This document shows, piece by piece, positions 1-7,677 of a DNA stretch of 9,741 nucleotides. The stretch comes from Porphyrobacter sp. (GTDB lineage: Bacteria > Pseudomonadota > Alphaproteobacteria > Sphingomonadales > Sphingomonadaceae), in assembly GCA_014359685.1 (NCBI GenBank), contig JACIYY010000011.1, positions 1-9,741 on the forward strand, in the 5' to 3' direction. The notes beneath the pieces are model-generated. The model did not search any database, was not told the DNA's origin, and worked only from the letters and a program-made list of their open reading frames with translations. A program made the translations under genes and the position numbers. Position 1 is the first letter of the stretch, and every line of letters starts with the position of its first letter.

Positions 1-36
1 GATCCGCTGGGTGACGCGTTCGACGATCGGGTTCAT
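1..36 (-). CDS. edd: 6-phosphogluconate dehydratase, N-terminal 12 codons (partial)
   Basis: Only the first 12 codons are present (MNPIVERVTQRI); the rest lies beyond the left edge. The opening matches the usual Edd N-terminus (NP..ERVT.RI) as I recall it. Its place directly downstream of zwf on the same strand is the classical Entner-Doudoroff arrangement. Edd dehydrates 6-phosphogluconate to 2-keto-3-deoxy-6-phosphogluconate in the cytoplasm and carries a [4Fe-4S] cluster. A strong ribosome binding site (AAGAAGGA, about 7 bases before the ATG) supports this start. The gap to the zwf stop is 63 bases, so co-transcription is likely. With so little sequence, the call rests on the N-terminus plus context. 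Confidence 0.8.
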   Translation of the reverse strand, partial: MNPIVERVTQRI

Positions 37-68
37 GGCACCATCCTTCTTCCCACGGCGACCGGCAG

Positions 69-82
69 CCGGCGCGCGCCGG
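69..82. other. 14-bp perfect palindrome in the zwf-edd gap
   Basis: CCGGCGCGCGCCGG is its own reverse complement and lies in the 63-base gap between zwf and edd. In RNA it could form a short all-GC hairpin. There is no T tract after it on the minus strand, so a terminator is unlikely. It could instead adjust mRNA stability or expression between the two genes, but in DNA this GC-rich such palindromes also arise by chance. Confidence 0.3.
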
Positions 83-99
83 GCACTGCTGCGGTCACA

Positions 100-1536
100 T
101 CACTCATGCCAACTCACTCCGTCGCGTTCGGCCAGCGCGATCGAGGCGCTCGGGCCCCAGCTACCGGCGCTGTAGGGGCGGGGGGTCAGCCCTTCCTCCT
201 GCCACAGCGCGCGGATCGCGTCGATCCAGCGCCATTGCGCCTCCACCTCGTCGCGGCGCACGAACAGCGTCTGGTCGCCTTCGATCAGGTCCAGCAGCAG
301 CCGTTCATAGGCGATCCGCCGCTCCCGGCCGGACAGCGCATCGGCCAGCGCGATGTCGAGCGGCACCTGTCGCAGGCTCATCCCCCGGCGGTCCAGCCCG
401 GGCACCTTGGCCATCAGCGACAGGGTGATGTTCTCCCGCGGCTGAATCCCGATCACCAGCCGGTTGGGGTGCGTGCGGGCCTGCTTGAAGATCGAATGCG
501 GGATGCACCGGAACTGCACCACGATCTCGGTCAGCCGCTGCGGCATCCGTTTGCCGGTGCGCAGGTAGAACGGCACGCCGTGCCAGCGCCAGTTGTCGAC
601 ATGGGCCTTCAGCGCCACGAAGGTCTCGACCTCGCTGTCGCGGCCCAGCTCCTCGTCATAGCCGGGCACGAATGCACCGCCGACCGCGCCGCCGCGATAC
701 TGGCCGGTGACGCTTTCTCCCGCCTTCAGCGGGCGCAGCGCGCGCAGCACCTTGACCTTCTCGTCGCGGACCGGACCGGCATCGAAGCTGACCGGCGGCT
801 CCATCGCCACCAGCGCCAGCAACTGAAGCATATGGTTCTGCACCATGTCGCGCAGCGCGCCGGTGTTCTCGTAGAAGTCGGCGCGCCCCTCCAGCCCCAC
901 CGTCTCGGCCACGGTGATCTGCACGTGATCGATGTGACGCGCATTCCACAGCGGCTCGAACATCAGGTTGGCGAAGCGCAGTGCGATCAGGTTCTGCACC
1001 GTCTCCTTGCCCAGATAATGGTCGATGCGGAAGATCCGCTCCTCCGGGAAGGCGGCCGCGACCGCGTCGTTGATCGTGCAGCTGGAGGCGAGATCGTGGC
1101 CGAGCGGCTTCTCCAGGCTGATCCGCGCCCCGTCCCCGGCCAGCCCGACGCGGGCGAGGCCGGCGATGGTCTGCTCGAACAGGCTGGGCGCGGTGGACAG
1201 GAAGATCGACAGCCCGCCGGGGGCCTCCCCGACGCGCTCGGCCAGCGCATCGAACCCCTCGGGCGCGGTCACGTCGAGCGGCTGGTAGCTCAGCCGATTG
1301 AGGAAATCGGCCATCGAGGCGCGGCGATTGGCCGGCAGATGCGTCTCCACCGCGGCCCGCGCCAGGTTGCGGAACGCATGATCGTCGAGATCGGAGCGGG
1401 CGGTGCCGATGATCCCCAGCCGCTCGGGCAGGAACCCGTCGGCGGCCAGCGCGCTCAGCGAAGGCAGCAGCATCCGCTGGGCAAGATCGCCCGTCGCGCC
1501 GAACAACAGCAGCTTGCTGGCCTTGGTCCCGGTCAT
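100..1536 (-). CDS. zwf: Glucose-6-phosphate 1-dehydrogenase
   Basis: This enzyme oxidises glucose 6-phosphate to 6-phosphoglucono-lactone with NAD(P)+, the entry step of the Entner-Doudoroff and pentose phosphate routes in the cytoplasm. The 478-residue product has the dinucleotide-binding loop LFGATGDLA (residues 11-19), the substrate motif EKPLG (142-146), the signature RIDHYLGKE (170-178) and QNHMLQ (233-238), whose histidine corresponds to the catalytic base of the family. RTGKR lies in the C-terminal half. The length is normal. I chose the ATG at 1536 over an in-frame ATG 17 codons upstream because the intervening residues are arginine- and alanine-rich and unlike the family, whose members start shortly before the nucleotide-binding loop. 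AGGAG occurs 14 bases before the chosen ATG, a rather long spacing. edd follows after 63 bases; pgl is absent from between them. Confidence 0.97.
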   Translation of the reverse strand: MTGTKASKLLLFGATGDLAQRMLLPSLSALAADGFLPERLGIIGTARSDLDDHAFRNLARAAVETHLPANRRASMADFLNRLSYQPLDVTAPEGFDALAERVGEAPGGLSIFLSTAPSLFEQTIAGLARVGLAGDGARISLEKPLGHDLASSCTINDAVAAAFPEERIFRIDHYLGKETVQNLIALRFANLMFEPLWNARHIDHVQITVAETVGLEGRADFYENTGALRDMVQNHMLQLLALVAMEPPVSFDAGPVRDEKVKVLRALRPLKAGESVTGQYRGGAVGGAFVPGYDEELGRDSEVETFVALKAHVDNWRWHGVPFYLRTGKRMPQRLTEIVVQFRCIPHSIFKQARTHPNRLVIGIQPRENITLSLMAKVPGLDRRGMSLRQVPLDIALADALSGRERRIAYERLLLDLIEGDQTLFVRRDEVEAQWRWIDAIRALWQEEGLTPRPYSAGSWGPSASIALAERDGVSWHE

Positions 1537-1615
1537 GCGCGCGCGGCGTGCTCCTGTGGCTGGTATGGCGATCCGGCGGCGATGCACCCGGCAGCGCGCG
1601 GGGGCAAGGCCGGGC

Positions 1616-2416
1616 TCACCCGCTCTTGCTCACCATCACCGTCTTGCCCTCGAATTCGGCCGGGCCGAAACTGGTCATGAAGCTGACATCGGCGGCATCG
1701 CGGCCGACGCCGATCTTCACCGTGTCGGCCGGATCGGCCATGCCGGTGGCGTCCAGGATATGCCAGGCGCCGCCGCCGGGCACGGTCGGATCGCTCAGGA
1801 ACACCTCGGCCACGGCGTGAAAATCGGGCGGCTCCACCCCCGGCGCATAACAGCTGACAAAGCGCGCCGGCACGGCGGAGGCGCGCGCCAGAGTGATCAT
1901 CACATGGGCATAGTCGCGGCAGATCCCGCGCCGTTCGACGAAGCTGTCGAGCGCGGTGGTGGTCGCCGTGCTCGAGCCCGGCACATAAGAGAAGTTCTGC
2001 GCCACCCAGTCGCGCATCGCGACCATCCGCGGCCCGCCCGACAGATGCCCGAACTCCGCCTCGACGAAAGGCTGGAACCGGTCGGCCGGGCAATACCGGC
2101 TGTCGAACAGATATTGCACCGCTTCGCCGGGCAAATCGTGCGGCTCCAGCCGGCCCAGCGTGCCAAGGTCGGCGAGCAGGCGGCTGACCTCGACCTGCGC
2201 CGTGTAATCGACCTGGTAGAAGCCTTCGCTGCGCAGCCAGATACGCTCGCCGATCATGTCCTGCGCCGGAATCCGGGCGAGGTGCTGGGCCTCGCTCATC
2301 GCGCAGTCGGAGGACAGGATCCGCTGTTCCGGGATCGCCGCCGCCTCGAACTGGAGCAGCACGTCGCTGGGGCCGTGCAGGGAAAAGCTGAAGCTGGCGG
2401 AAATATCGATCGGCAT
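1616..2416 (-). CDS. Transglutaminase-like cysteine protease-fold protein
   Basis: The 266-residue product carries a complete transglutaminase-type Cys-His-Asp triad: Cys166 in RRGICRDYAHV, His200 in DFHAVAEVFL and Asp222 in WHILDATGMA. Residues 1-120 form a mixed N-terminal part typical of bacterial transglutaminase-family proteins. No signal peptide or membrane helix is visible, so it is probably cytoplasmic. Members of this superfamily in bacteria act as peptidases, amidases or cross-linking enzymes; the substrate cannot be read from the sequence. I chose the ATG at 2416 (MPIDISASFSF) because an upstream ATG would add 22 residues of translated spacer. The ribosome binding site is weak (GTGGGT). 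It sits 95 bases after rimO and 79 bases before zwf on the same strand, so it may be co-transcribed, but I see no functional link to either. Confidence 0.85.
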   Translation of the reverse strand: MPIDISASFSFSLHGPSDVLLQFEAAAIPEQRILSSDCAMSEAQHLARIPAQDMIGERIWLRSEGFYQVDYTAQVEVSRLLADLGTLGRLEPHDLPGEAVQYLFDSRYCPADRFQPFVEAEFGHLSGGPRMVAMRDWVAQNFSYVPGSSTATTTALDSFVERRGICRDYAHVMITLARASAVPARFVSCYAPGVEPPDFHAVAEVFLSDPTVPGGGAWHILDATGMADPADTVKIGVGRDAADVSFMTSFGPAEFEGKTVMVSKSG

Positions 2417-2483
2417 ATGACCCACGCAACGCGGTTCCGGCGCGGCGGTTTCGCGGCTGCGGAGAAAAGCGCCGCATCGCACC

Positions 2484-2502
2484 CGGCGGCCGGGCGCCGC
2501 CG
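2484..2502 (-). terminator. GC hairpin after rimO, weak terminator candidate
   Basis: CGGCGGC and GCCGCCG form a perfect 7-bp stem with a 5-base loop, 9 bases beyond the rimO stop on the minus strand. A four-base T run follows only about 15 bases later, so this is not a canonical intrinsic terminator. It could lower read-through or stabilise the rimO transcript end. Confidence 0.25.
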
Positions 2503-2511
2503 CGCTGTCGC

Positions 2512-3912
<1,401 letters not shown>

Positions 3913-3938
3913 GATCGCAGCGCCCCTACACCAAAGCC

Positions 3939-3959
3939 GCGCCATGCGCTAGGTGGCGC
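3939..3959 (+). promoter_or_regulatory. Inverted repeat covering the Shine-Dalgarno of the next gene
   Basis: GCGCCA (3939-3944) and TGGCGC (3954-3959) form a perfect 6-bp inverted repeat with a 9-base loop in the 50-base space between the divergent starts of rimO and the small membrane gene. The ribosome binding site AGGTGG (3951-3956), 6 bases before the ATG at 3963, overlaps the right arm. If transcribed, the hairpin could mask the site. It could also be an operator for the divergent pair, or chance. Confidence 0.3.
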
Positions 3960-3962
3960 AGC

Positions 3963-4331
3963 ATGGGCCCTGTCAACTGGACCGGCGTGCTCGCCGCGTG
4001 GATCGTCGCCGCCGCTCTGGGGGCGGCGTTCTATGGCCGGCGGGCGCTGCCGCTGAAGGATCGCGGCCGCCACGTGGTTGCTGCCGTGCTGCTGGCGGTG
4101 ACGGCGGCGATGATGGGCCATATGTTCGCCCGGGTGGGGGAGGCGTCGCTGGCGGCCAGGCCGTGGCTCTACGCGATGATGTCGGGCGGGCTGGCGCTGG
4201 CCTTTGCCGGGCCGGCGCTGTTCATCGCCTATCTCCGCCGCGATCTCCCGCTGCGCGCCGCCTGGGCCGATTACGGCTTCTGGGTGCTCGCCTATCTGGC
4301 GATGGGCGGGGCCTTCGCGGTGCTGGCCTAG
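3963..4331 (+). CDS. Small four-helix membrane protein, possibly DUF1761-like
   Basis: The 122-residue product is mostly hydrophobic, with four likely membrane helices at about residues 6-24, 38-54, 70-90 and 103-121. Short loops carry RR/KDR and RRD. The opening (M-x-x-VNWxxVLAAWIVAAALGAAFYG) resembles the start of DUF1761 proteins, which begin with an N-W dipeptide, a helix and a small-residue/YG turn. I make that match from memory and hold it loosely. No catalytic motif is visible and the function is unknown. The start is well supported by AGGTGG six bases upstream. It is divergent from rimO with only 50 bases between the two start codons. The following 293 bases separate it from ampG. Confidence 0.75.
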   Translation: MGPVNWTGVLAAWIVAAALGAAFYGRRALPLKDRGRHVVAAVLLAVTAAMMGHMFARVGEASLAARPWLYAMMSGGLALAFAGPALFIAYLRRDLPLRAAWADYGFWVLAYLAMGGAFAVLA

Positions 4332-4624
4332 CCTGTATCGACATTCGCGCGTCCCCATCTGCTTGGGAGCGCGTCTTGCAGACGCTCAGCCGAGACCGCA
4401 ATCGTCCGCGCCCATGCCCCGCGCGCCACACATGTCTCACGAGGGGCAGCGCATTTCGTCCGCGATGCCGTTCGCGCGGCGGTCTTGCGCCAGCGCTGCT
4501 GGGCGCCTGGCTCCGAACGGGTCTTGACCCTCATCGGTCGCCCGATCGCGGGGAGATCGGGCTGTTCCATTCCGCTGCGCGTCGCTAGTCTCGCCCGCCA
4601 AGCCACTGCGGGGACGATCGACGA
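4332..4624. other. Gene-free interval with three hairpins before ampG
   Basis: No convincing coding sequence is present on either strand. Three inverted repeats stand out. At 4367-4387, GAGCGCGTCT and AGACGCTC pair with a small bulge around TGC, soon after the membrane gene, and could mark its transcript end. At 4487-4506, GCGCCAGC and GCTGGGCGC pair with one bulge around GCT. At 4540-4562, GCCCGATC and GATCGGGC are a perfect 8-bp repeat with a 7-base loop. None is followed by a clear T tract. The interval must hold the ampG promoter unless ampG is read from upstream, but I could not pick one with confidence. GGGGA lies about 10 bases before the ampG ATG. Confidence 0.5.
4540..4562. repeat. 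Perfect 8-bp inverted repeat upstream of ampG
   Basis: GCCCGATC and GATCGGGC are separated by 7 bases (GCGGGGA) and end about 62 bases before the ampG start codon. The symmetry and position suit either a repressor operator or a leader hairpin. A chance origin is possible in GC-rich DNA. Confidence 0.4.
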
Positions 4625-6340
4625 ATGGCCACCGACATTGCCGATGACAGGCCAGGCTGGCGGCGCGTCCTGCGCGCGTTGGGGCAGCGCAAGACCGGCT
4701 TCATGGCGCTGTTCGGCTTTGCCAGCGGGCTGCCCTTCGCGCTGTTCCTGGGCACGCTCTACGCCTGGCTGAGCGAGGCCGAGGTCGACCTCGAGACGAT
4801 GGGCGTGTTCTCGCTGATCGGGCTTGCCTATGCGTTCCAGTTCCTGTGGTCGCCACTGCTCGACCGGCTCGACATCCCGGTGATGCGCCGGCTGGGCAAG
4901 CGCAAGCAATGGATCGTGCTGGCGCAGGTGGCGCTGGGGATCATCCTGGTCTCGCTGTCGGCGCTCGACCCGCGCACCTCGCTCGGCTGGTTCTCGCTGC
5001 TGGCGGGGATCGGCGCCTTTGCCAGCGCGACTCAGGACATCGTCATCAACGCCTGGCGGATCGACGTGGCGGACGAGGAGGCGACGCTCGATATCCTTTC
5101 GACCGTCTACCAGATGGGCTTTCGCCTCGCCTCGCTGGTGGGCGGGGCGCTGGCCCTGATCATCGCGGCGCGGATCGGCTGGCCGCAGACCTATATGGTG
5201 ATGGGTGCGATCCTGCTGGCGATTGGCATCGCCGGCCTGTTCGCGCCCGATGCGGCGGCAAAGCGCGACCTGATCGCCGATGCCGACGAGCTGGCCGAGC
5301 TGCGCCAGCCGGGCCAGCTGACGCCTCGCGTACGCGGCTGGGCGCTGGTCGCGGTGGGGCTGCTGTGGACCTGGGCGATCGGCGTGGTCGGCGTGTTCAT
5401 GGTCCGCTCGATGACCGCAGCGCCGGCCGACCGGCCCGATCCGACTGTGTTCACCGCCACCTACGGCCCGCTGATCATCGTCGCCACCATCGTCCTGCCG
5501 GCGCTGATCGCCGCCTGGCTGGTCAAGATGCAGCGCGAAGGACGCCACGTGGTGGCGGAAGGGGAGAGCGTCGCCCGCCCGCTAAGCCCCGTCACCGATC
5601 ATCTGTATCGTGCGCTGGTGCTGCCGCTGACCGAGTTCGTCGGGCGGATGGGCTGGTCGCTGGTGCTGATCCTGGCGCTGGTGCTGACCTATCGCATCAC
5701 CGACGCGATCTGGGGCACCTTTGCCTATCCGTTCTATCTCGGCGAGCTGGACTATACGAACGACGAGGTGGCGGTCGCCTCCAAGTTCTTTGGCGTGGGC
5801 GCCATCGTGCTGGGGCTGGCGCTGGGGGGATGGCTGCTGACGGTGCTCGGCCGGATGGCGACGCTGACGCTGGGCGCGGTGCTGGCGGCGGCGACCAACC
5901 TGCTCTACGCCGATCTGGCCATCGGCGGGGCCACGATGCAGGCCGCCAGCGACCTGACCGGCTTCACCTGGGCCGTGCTGCAATTTCCCGGCGGCAGCGA
6001 GCGGCTGGCCCGCCTGATGATCACCATCTTTGCGGAGAACCTTGCCGTCGGCGTGGCCGGCGCGGCCTATGTGGCGTGGCTCTCCTCGATCGTCGCCAGG
6101 GGCTATTCGGCGGTGCAATACGCCCTTCTCGCCTCGCTGACGCTGCTGGTCGGCACGCTGGGGCGCGGCGCGCTGGGCCAGATGATCGAGCAGCGCGGTT
6201 ATTACGAGGTGTTCATGTTCGTCACGCTGATCGGCCTCGTCGCGGTGGTGCTGTGCCTGGCCGAATGGTGGCGCGAGGCGCGGGCAGGGCGGGCTGCGGG
6301 GGTGGTCGCGCCGGACCCGGCGCTGGCGGCGGCGGAGTAG
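4625..6340 (+). CDS. ampG: AmpG-type muropeptide permease (MFS)
   Basis: AmpG imports N-acetylglucosamine-anhydromuropeptides released from peptidoglycan turnover across the inner membrane, feeding cell-wall recycling and, in some bacteria, beta-lactamase induction. The 571-residue product shows AmpG signatures: GFASGLPFALFLGTL (31-45), FLWSPLLDRLDIP followed by LGKRKQW (73-96, the MFS loop 2-3 region) and ATQDIVINAWRIDV (135-148). Two extra hydrophobic segments (about 238-260 and 280-300) sit between the two six-helix halves, as in other AmpG proteins. It is longer than E. coli AmpG (491 residues), partly from the charged segment 210-235, the loop 301-325 and the periplasmic loop about 433-462. 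It starts at the ATG at 4625, and the proline-rich alanine tail ends at 6340. Other AmpG-like MFS transporters with different substrates cannot be excluded. Confidence 0.85.
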   Translation: MATDIADDRPGWRRVLRALGQRKTGFMALFGFASGLPFALFLGTLYAWLSEAEVDLETMGVFSLIGLAYAFQFLWSPLLDRLDIPVMRRLGKRKQWIVLAQVALGIILVSLSALDPRTSLGWFSLLAGIGAFASATQDIVINAWRIDVADEEATLDILSTVYQMGFRLASLVGGALALIIAARIGWPQTYMVMGAILLAIGIAGLFAPDAAAKRDLIADADELAELRQPGQLTPRVRGWALVAVGLLWTWAIGVVGVFMVRSMTAAPADRPDPTVFTATYGPLIIVATIVLPALIAAWLVKMQREGRHVVAEGESVARPLSPVTDHLYRALVLPLTEFVGRMGWSLVLILALVLTYRITDAIWGTFAYPFYLGELDYTNDEVAVASKFFGVGAIVLGLALGGWLLTVLGRMATLTLGAVLAAATNLLYADLAIGGATMQAASDLTGFTWAVLQFPGGSERLARLMITIFAENLAVGVAGAAYVAWLSSIVARGYSAVQYALLASLTLLVGTLGRGALGQMIEQRGYYEVFMFVTLIGLVAVVLCLAEWWREARAGRAAGVVAPDPALAAAE

Positions 6341-6346
6341 GGGATC

Positions 6347-6697
6347 GTGACGGGCGCCAATCGACACGTGATCGATCAGTCGCTGCAAATCCTGCGCGAG
6401 GGGTTGATGCCGTTTCTACGGGAGCGGATCGACGCAGCCGTTCGGGATCGCGTGCTTGATTTGGCACTCGCGCGCGAGCTGGTCGATCGGCCGAGCGGCG
6501 AGTGGAACGTGTCCGTCATGCTTCGCGTGATGCGCGCCCGCTGGAACGAGGTTTGCCCGGAGCTCGACCGGCGCGCGCGGCCGTTGCTGTTCGAGGCTGC
6601 GAGCTACCACGCGCCCGCTCCCGAATACGGAGGCGTTCCGGCAGGAATTGCGGACTCGCCTCGGGCGGGCCGCAAACGAAGGCTTGGCATTCCTTGA
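6347..6697 (+). CDS. Fragment resembling the N-terminus of a Swt1-type HEPN domain protein
   Basis: The 116-residue frame opens with GTG six bases after the ampG stop; GGAG lies about nine bases before it. Residues 9-27 (IDQSLQILREGLMPFLRER) and about 51-70 (EWNVSVMLRVMRARWNEV) match the spacing of Swt1-type HEPN domains as I remember them: a helix ending LxxGLxPF, then a D/N-V-xxLLxxM-xxxWNEVF helix. Those domains continue with RSLVxELRxxRNxWAH, which supplies the R-x(4-6)-H RNase motif. Here the similarity ends just before that motif, and the tail (from about residue 86) reads like out-of-frame sequence. HEPN domains of this kind occur in defence and toxin-type proteins, so this is probably a broken gene whose downstream half continues in another frame. 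The family match is from memory and not searched. Confidence 0.5.
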   Translation: MTGANRHVIDQSLQILREGLMPFLRERIDAAVRDRVLDLALARELVDRPSGEWNVSVMLRVMRARWNEVCPELDRRARPLLFEAASYHAPAPEYGGVPAGIADSPRAGRKRRLGIP

Positions 6698-6872
6698 TGT
6701 CAATGCAGGGGAACTGCACCGCGACCTGGGCGGCGGATCCGGTCGGCACGGTCGGATGGTTCCGTGCTGCAACGTCATGCATGAGGCGCTGCGGCTCGGG
6801 GACGAGGTTCTGCAAACGTCACCGTCAGGACTTACCAGTCGGCTCACCATCCGCTATCGTCTGCCGCGCTGA
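6531..6872 (+). pseudogene. Conserved AGELHR-type domain in the next frame, without its own start codon
   Basis: This frame is open from 6531 to the TGA at 6870-6872 and is one base out of register with the HEPN-like frame it overlaps. From about 6621 it encodes NTEAFRQELRTRLGRA, then DVNAGELHRDLGG (6696-6734), RMVPCCNVM, LGDEVLQ and a terminal LTIRYRLPR. This closely follows a small conserved bacterial domain I know as AGDLHR..GGYPG..HRMP.CC.VM ... LTIRYRLPR, found alone or attached to other domains in nuclease-like proteins; its function is unclear to me. The second block is degraded (GGGSGRHG in place of GGYPGPNH). No ATG or GTG start precedes the domain in this frame; a TTG at 6648 lies inside it. 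A one-base change in register would join it to the HEPN-like part as one protein of about 175 residues. Confidence 0.55.
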
Positions 6873-7070
6873 GCGGAAGCCGATCATTCCGGCACCCGCC
6901 GTTGGCCTTCACCACCTGCCCCAAAGACAGAGCGAGCCGGCGATCAGCACCGGCAGGCATCCGGGTCAGTGCGCGCAGCGCCCCGGCAATGCTGTTGCGC
7001 CACGCGGCGCCCGAGGGGGGAGACGTGGGCGCCGCTGCCCGCGAGGAGTGTGAGCCAAAGCCTTGTCCAC
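6873..7070. other. Non-coding stretch between the broken gene and the tRNA 3' end
   Basis: These 198 bases hold no gene I can support. Frames that run through it owe their recognisable ends (such as [10 protein letters not shown]) to translation of the adjacent tRNA. I see no terminator with a T run for the tRNA, no integrase remnant and no copy of the tRNA 3' end. Confidence 0.5.
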
Positions 7071-7147
7071 TGGTCGGGACGAGAGGATTCGAACCTCCGA
7101 CCCCCACACCCCCAGTGTGATGCGCTACCAGGCTGCGCTACGTCCCG
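7071..7147 (-). tRNA. tRNA-Pro (anticodon GGG)
   Basis: The 77-base gene folds fully by eye. The acceptor stem is CGGGACG with CGTCCCG. The D stem is GCGC with GCGC around AGCCTGGTA. The anticodon stem is TCACA with TGTGG around the loop CTGGGGG, giving anticodon GGG, which reads CCC and CCU proline codons. The variable loop is GGGTC. The T stem is GGAGG with CCTCT around TTCGAAT. Discriminator A and an encoded CCA end complete it. It is transcribed away from yajC and towards the broken gene. Confidence 0.97.
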
Positions 7148-7163
7148 GACCGGTGGAGCGGCG

Positions 7164-7192
7164 CCTATAGGCAGCCCCTCGGCCCATGGCAA
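7164..7192 (-). promoter_or_regulatory. Sigma-70-type promoter for tRNA-Pro
   Basis: Read on the minus strand, a -35 box TTGCCA (7187-7192) is followed by exactly 17 bases and a -10 box TATAGG (7164-7169), ending 16 bases before the mature tRNA 5' end. The -35 matches the TTGACA consensus at five of six positions and the -10 matches four of six. Position and spacing are right for a tRNA promoter. Confidence 0.6.
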
Positions 7193-7338
7193 GCGCTGCG
7201 CCCCCTGCCCGCGGGGGGAGGGTCGATTGCACCCCTGTGGCAATGCTGCTAGGCGCGCCGCTCCACGACGGGGCGCCTCTGCGCTGTCCGGTCCGCGCGC
7301 CCGCGTGGATAGCGATCACCCCGACCTGATAGGGCGAC

Positions 7339-7662
7339 ATGATGCTTGATTTCCTTGCCGCCGGCGCCGGTGCCGCCGCGCCCCCGGGATGGGTGCAGTT
7401 CCTGCCGATCATCGGCATGGTGGCGATCTTCTGGTTCCTGATCATCCGCCCGCAGATGCGGCGGCAGAAGGATCACCAGGCCCGGATCGCGGCCATCAAG
7501 CGCGGCGATCAGGTGGTCACCGCCGGCGGATTGATCGGCAAGATCACCCGGGTCGATGACGATTATGTCGAGGTCGAGCTGGCGCAGGGCGTGCGCGTGC
7601 GCGCGGTGAAGAGCACCATCGGCGACATCCTGCCGCCCGGCGGCAAAGCGGCCAACGACTGA
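7339..7662 (+). CDS. yajC: Sec translocon accessory subunit YajC
   Basis: YajC is a small single-span inner-membrane protein that associates with SecD and SecF in the Sec holo-translocon. The 107-residue product has one membrane helix (about 19-36) ending in the family motif [13 protein letters not shown] (35-47). A cytoplasmic domain follows with [17 protein letters not shown] (53-69) and [18 protein letters not shown]. The length is normal. Two adjacent ATG codons open the frame. AGGG (7331-7334) is 4 bases from the first and 7 bases from the second (7342), so the second may be the true start, removing one methionine. secD follows after 15 bases. Confidence 0.95.
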   Translation: MMLDFLAAGAGAAAPPGWVQFLPIIGMVAIFWFLIIRPQMRRQKDHQARIAAIKRGDQVVTAGGLIGKITRVDDDYVEVELAQGVRVRAVKSTIGDILPPGGKAAND

Positions 7663-7677
7663 CCGGCGGCCGGGGCG

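Noticed and set aside
106..1680. Plus-strand open frame (524 codons) opposite zwf
   Set aside because: Antisense shadow of a well-supported zwf, with low-complexity composition and no recognisable motif.
4328..5548. Minus-strand open frame opposite ampG and its upstream interval
   Set aside because: Antisense composition; the part in the gene-free interval shows no family resemblance.
4846..6459. Second plus-strand frame inside ampG
   Set aside because: Overlaps ampG in another frame and is dominated by Arg, Gly, Ala and Asp without hydrophobic or domain structure.
7071..7095. Second copy of the tRNA 3' end as an attachment site
   Set aside because: I looked for the T-loop and acceptor sequence elsewhere in the window and found no repeat.
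6844..7120. Small frames reading into the tRNA (ending [10 protein letters not shown] or starting [12 protein letters not shown])
   Set aside because: These are well-known artefacts of translating tRNA genes and not proteins.
7227..7255. Possible yajC promoter (TTGCAC, 17 bases, TAGGCG)
   Set aside because: The -10 box matches only two of six consensus positions, so I cannot support it.
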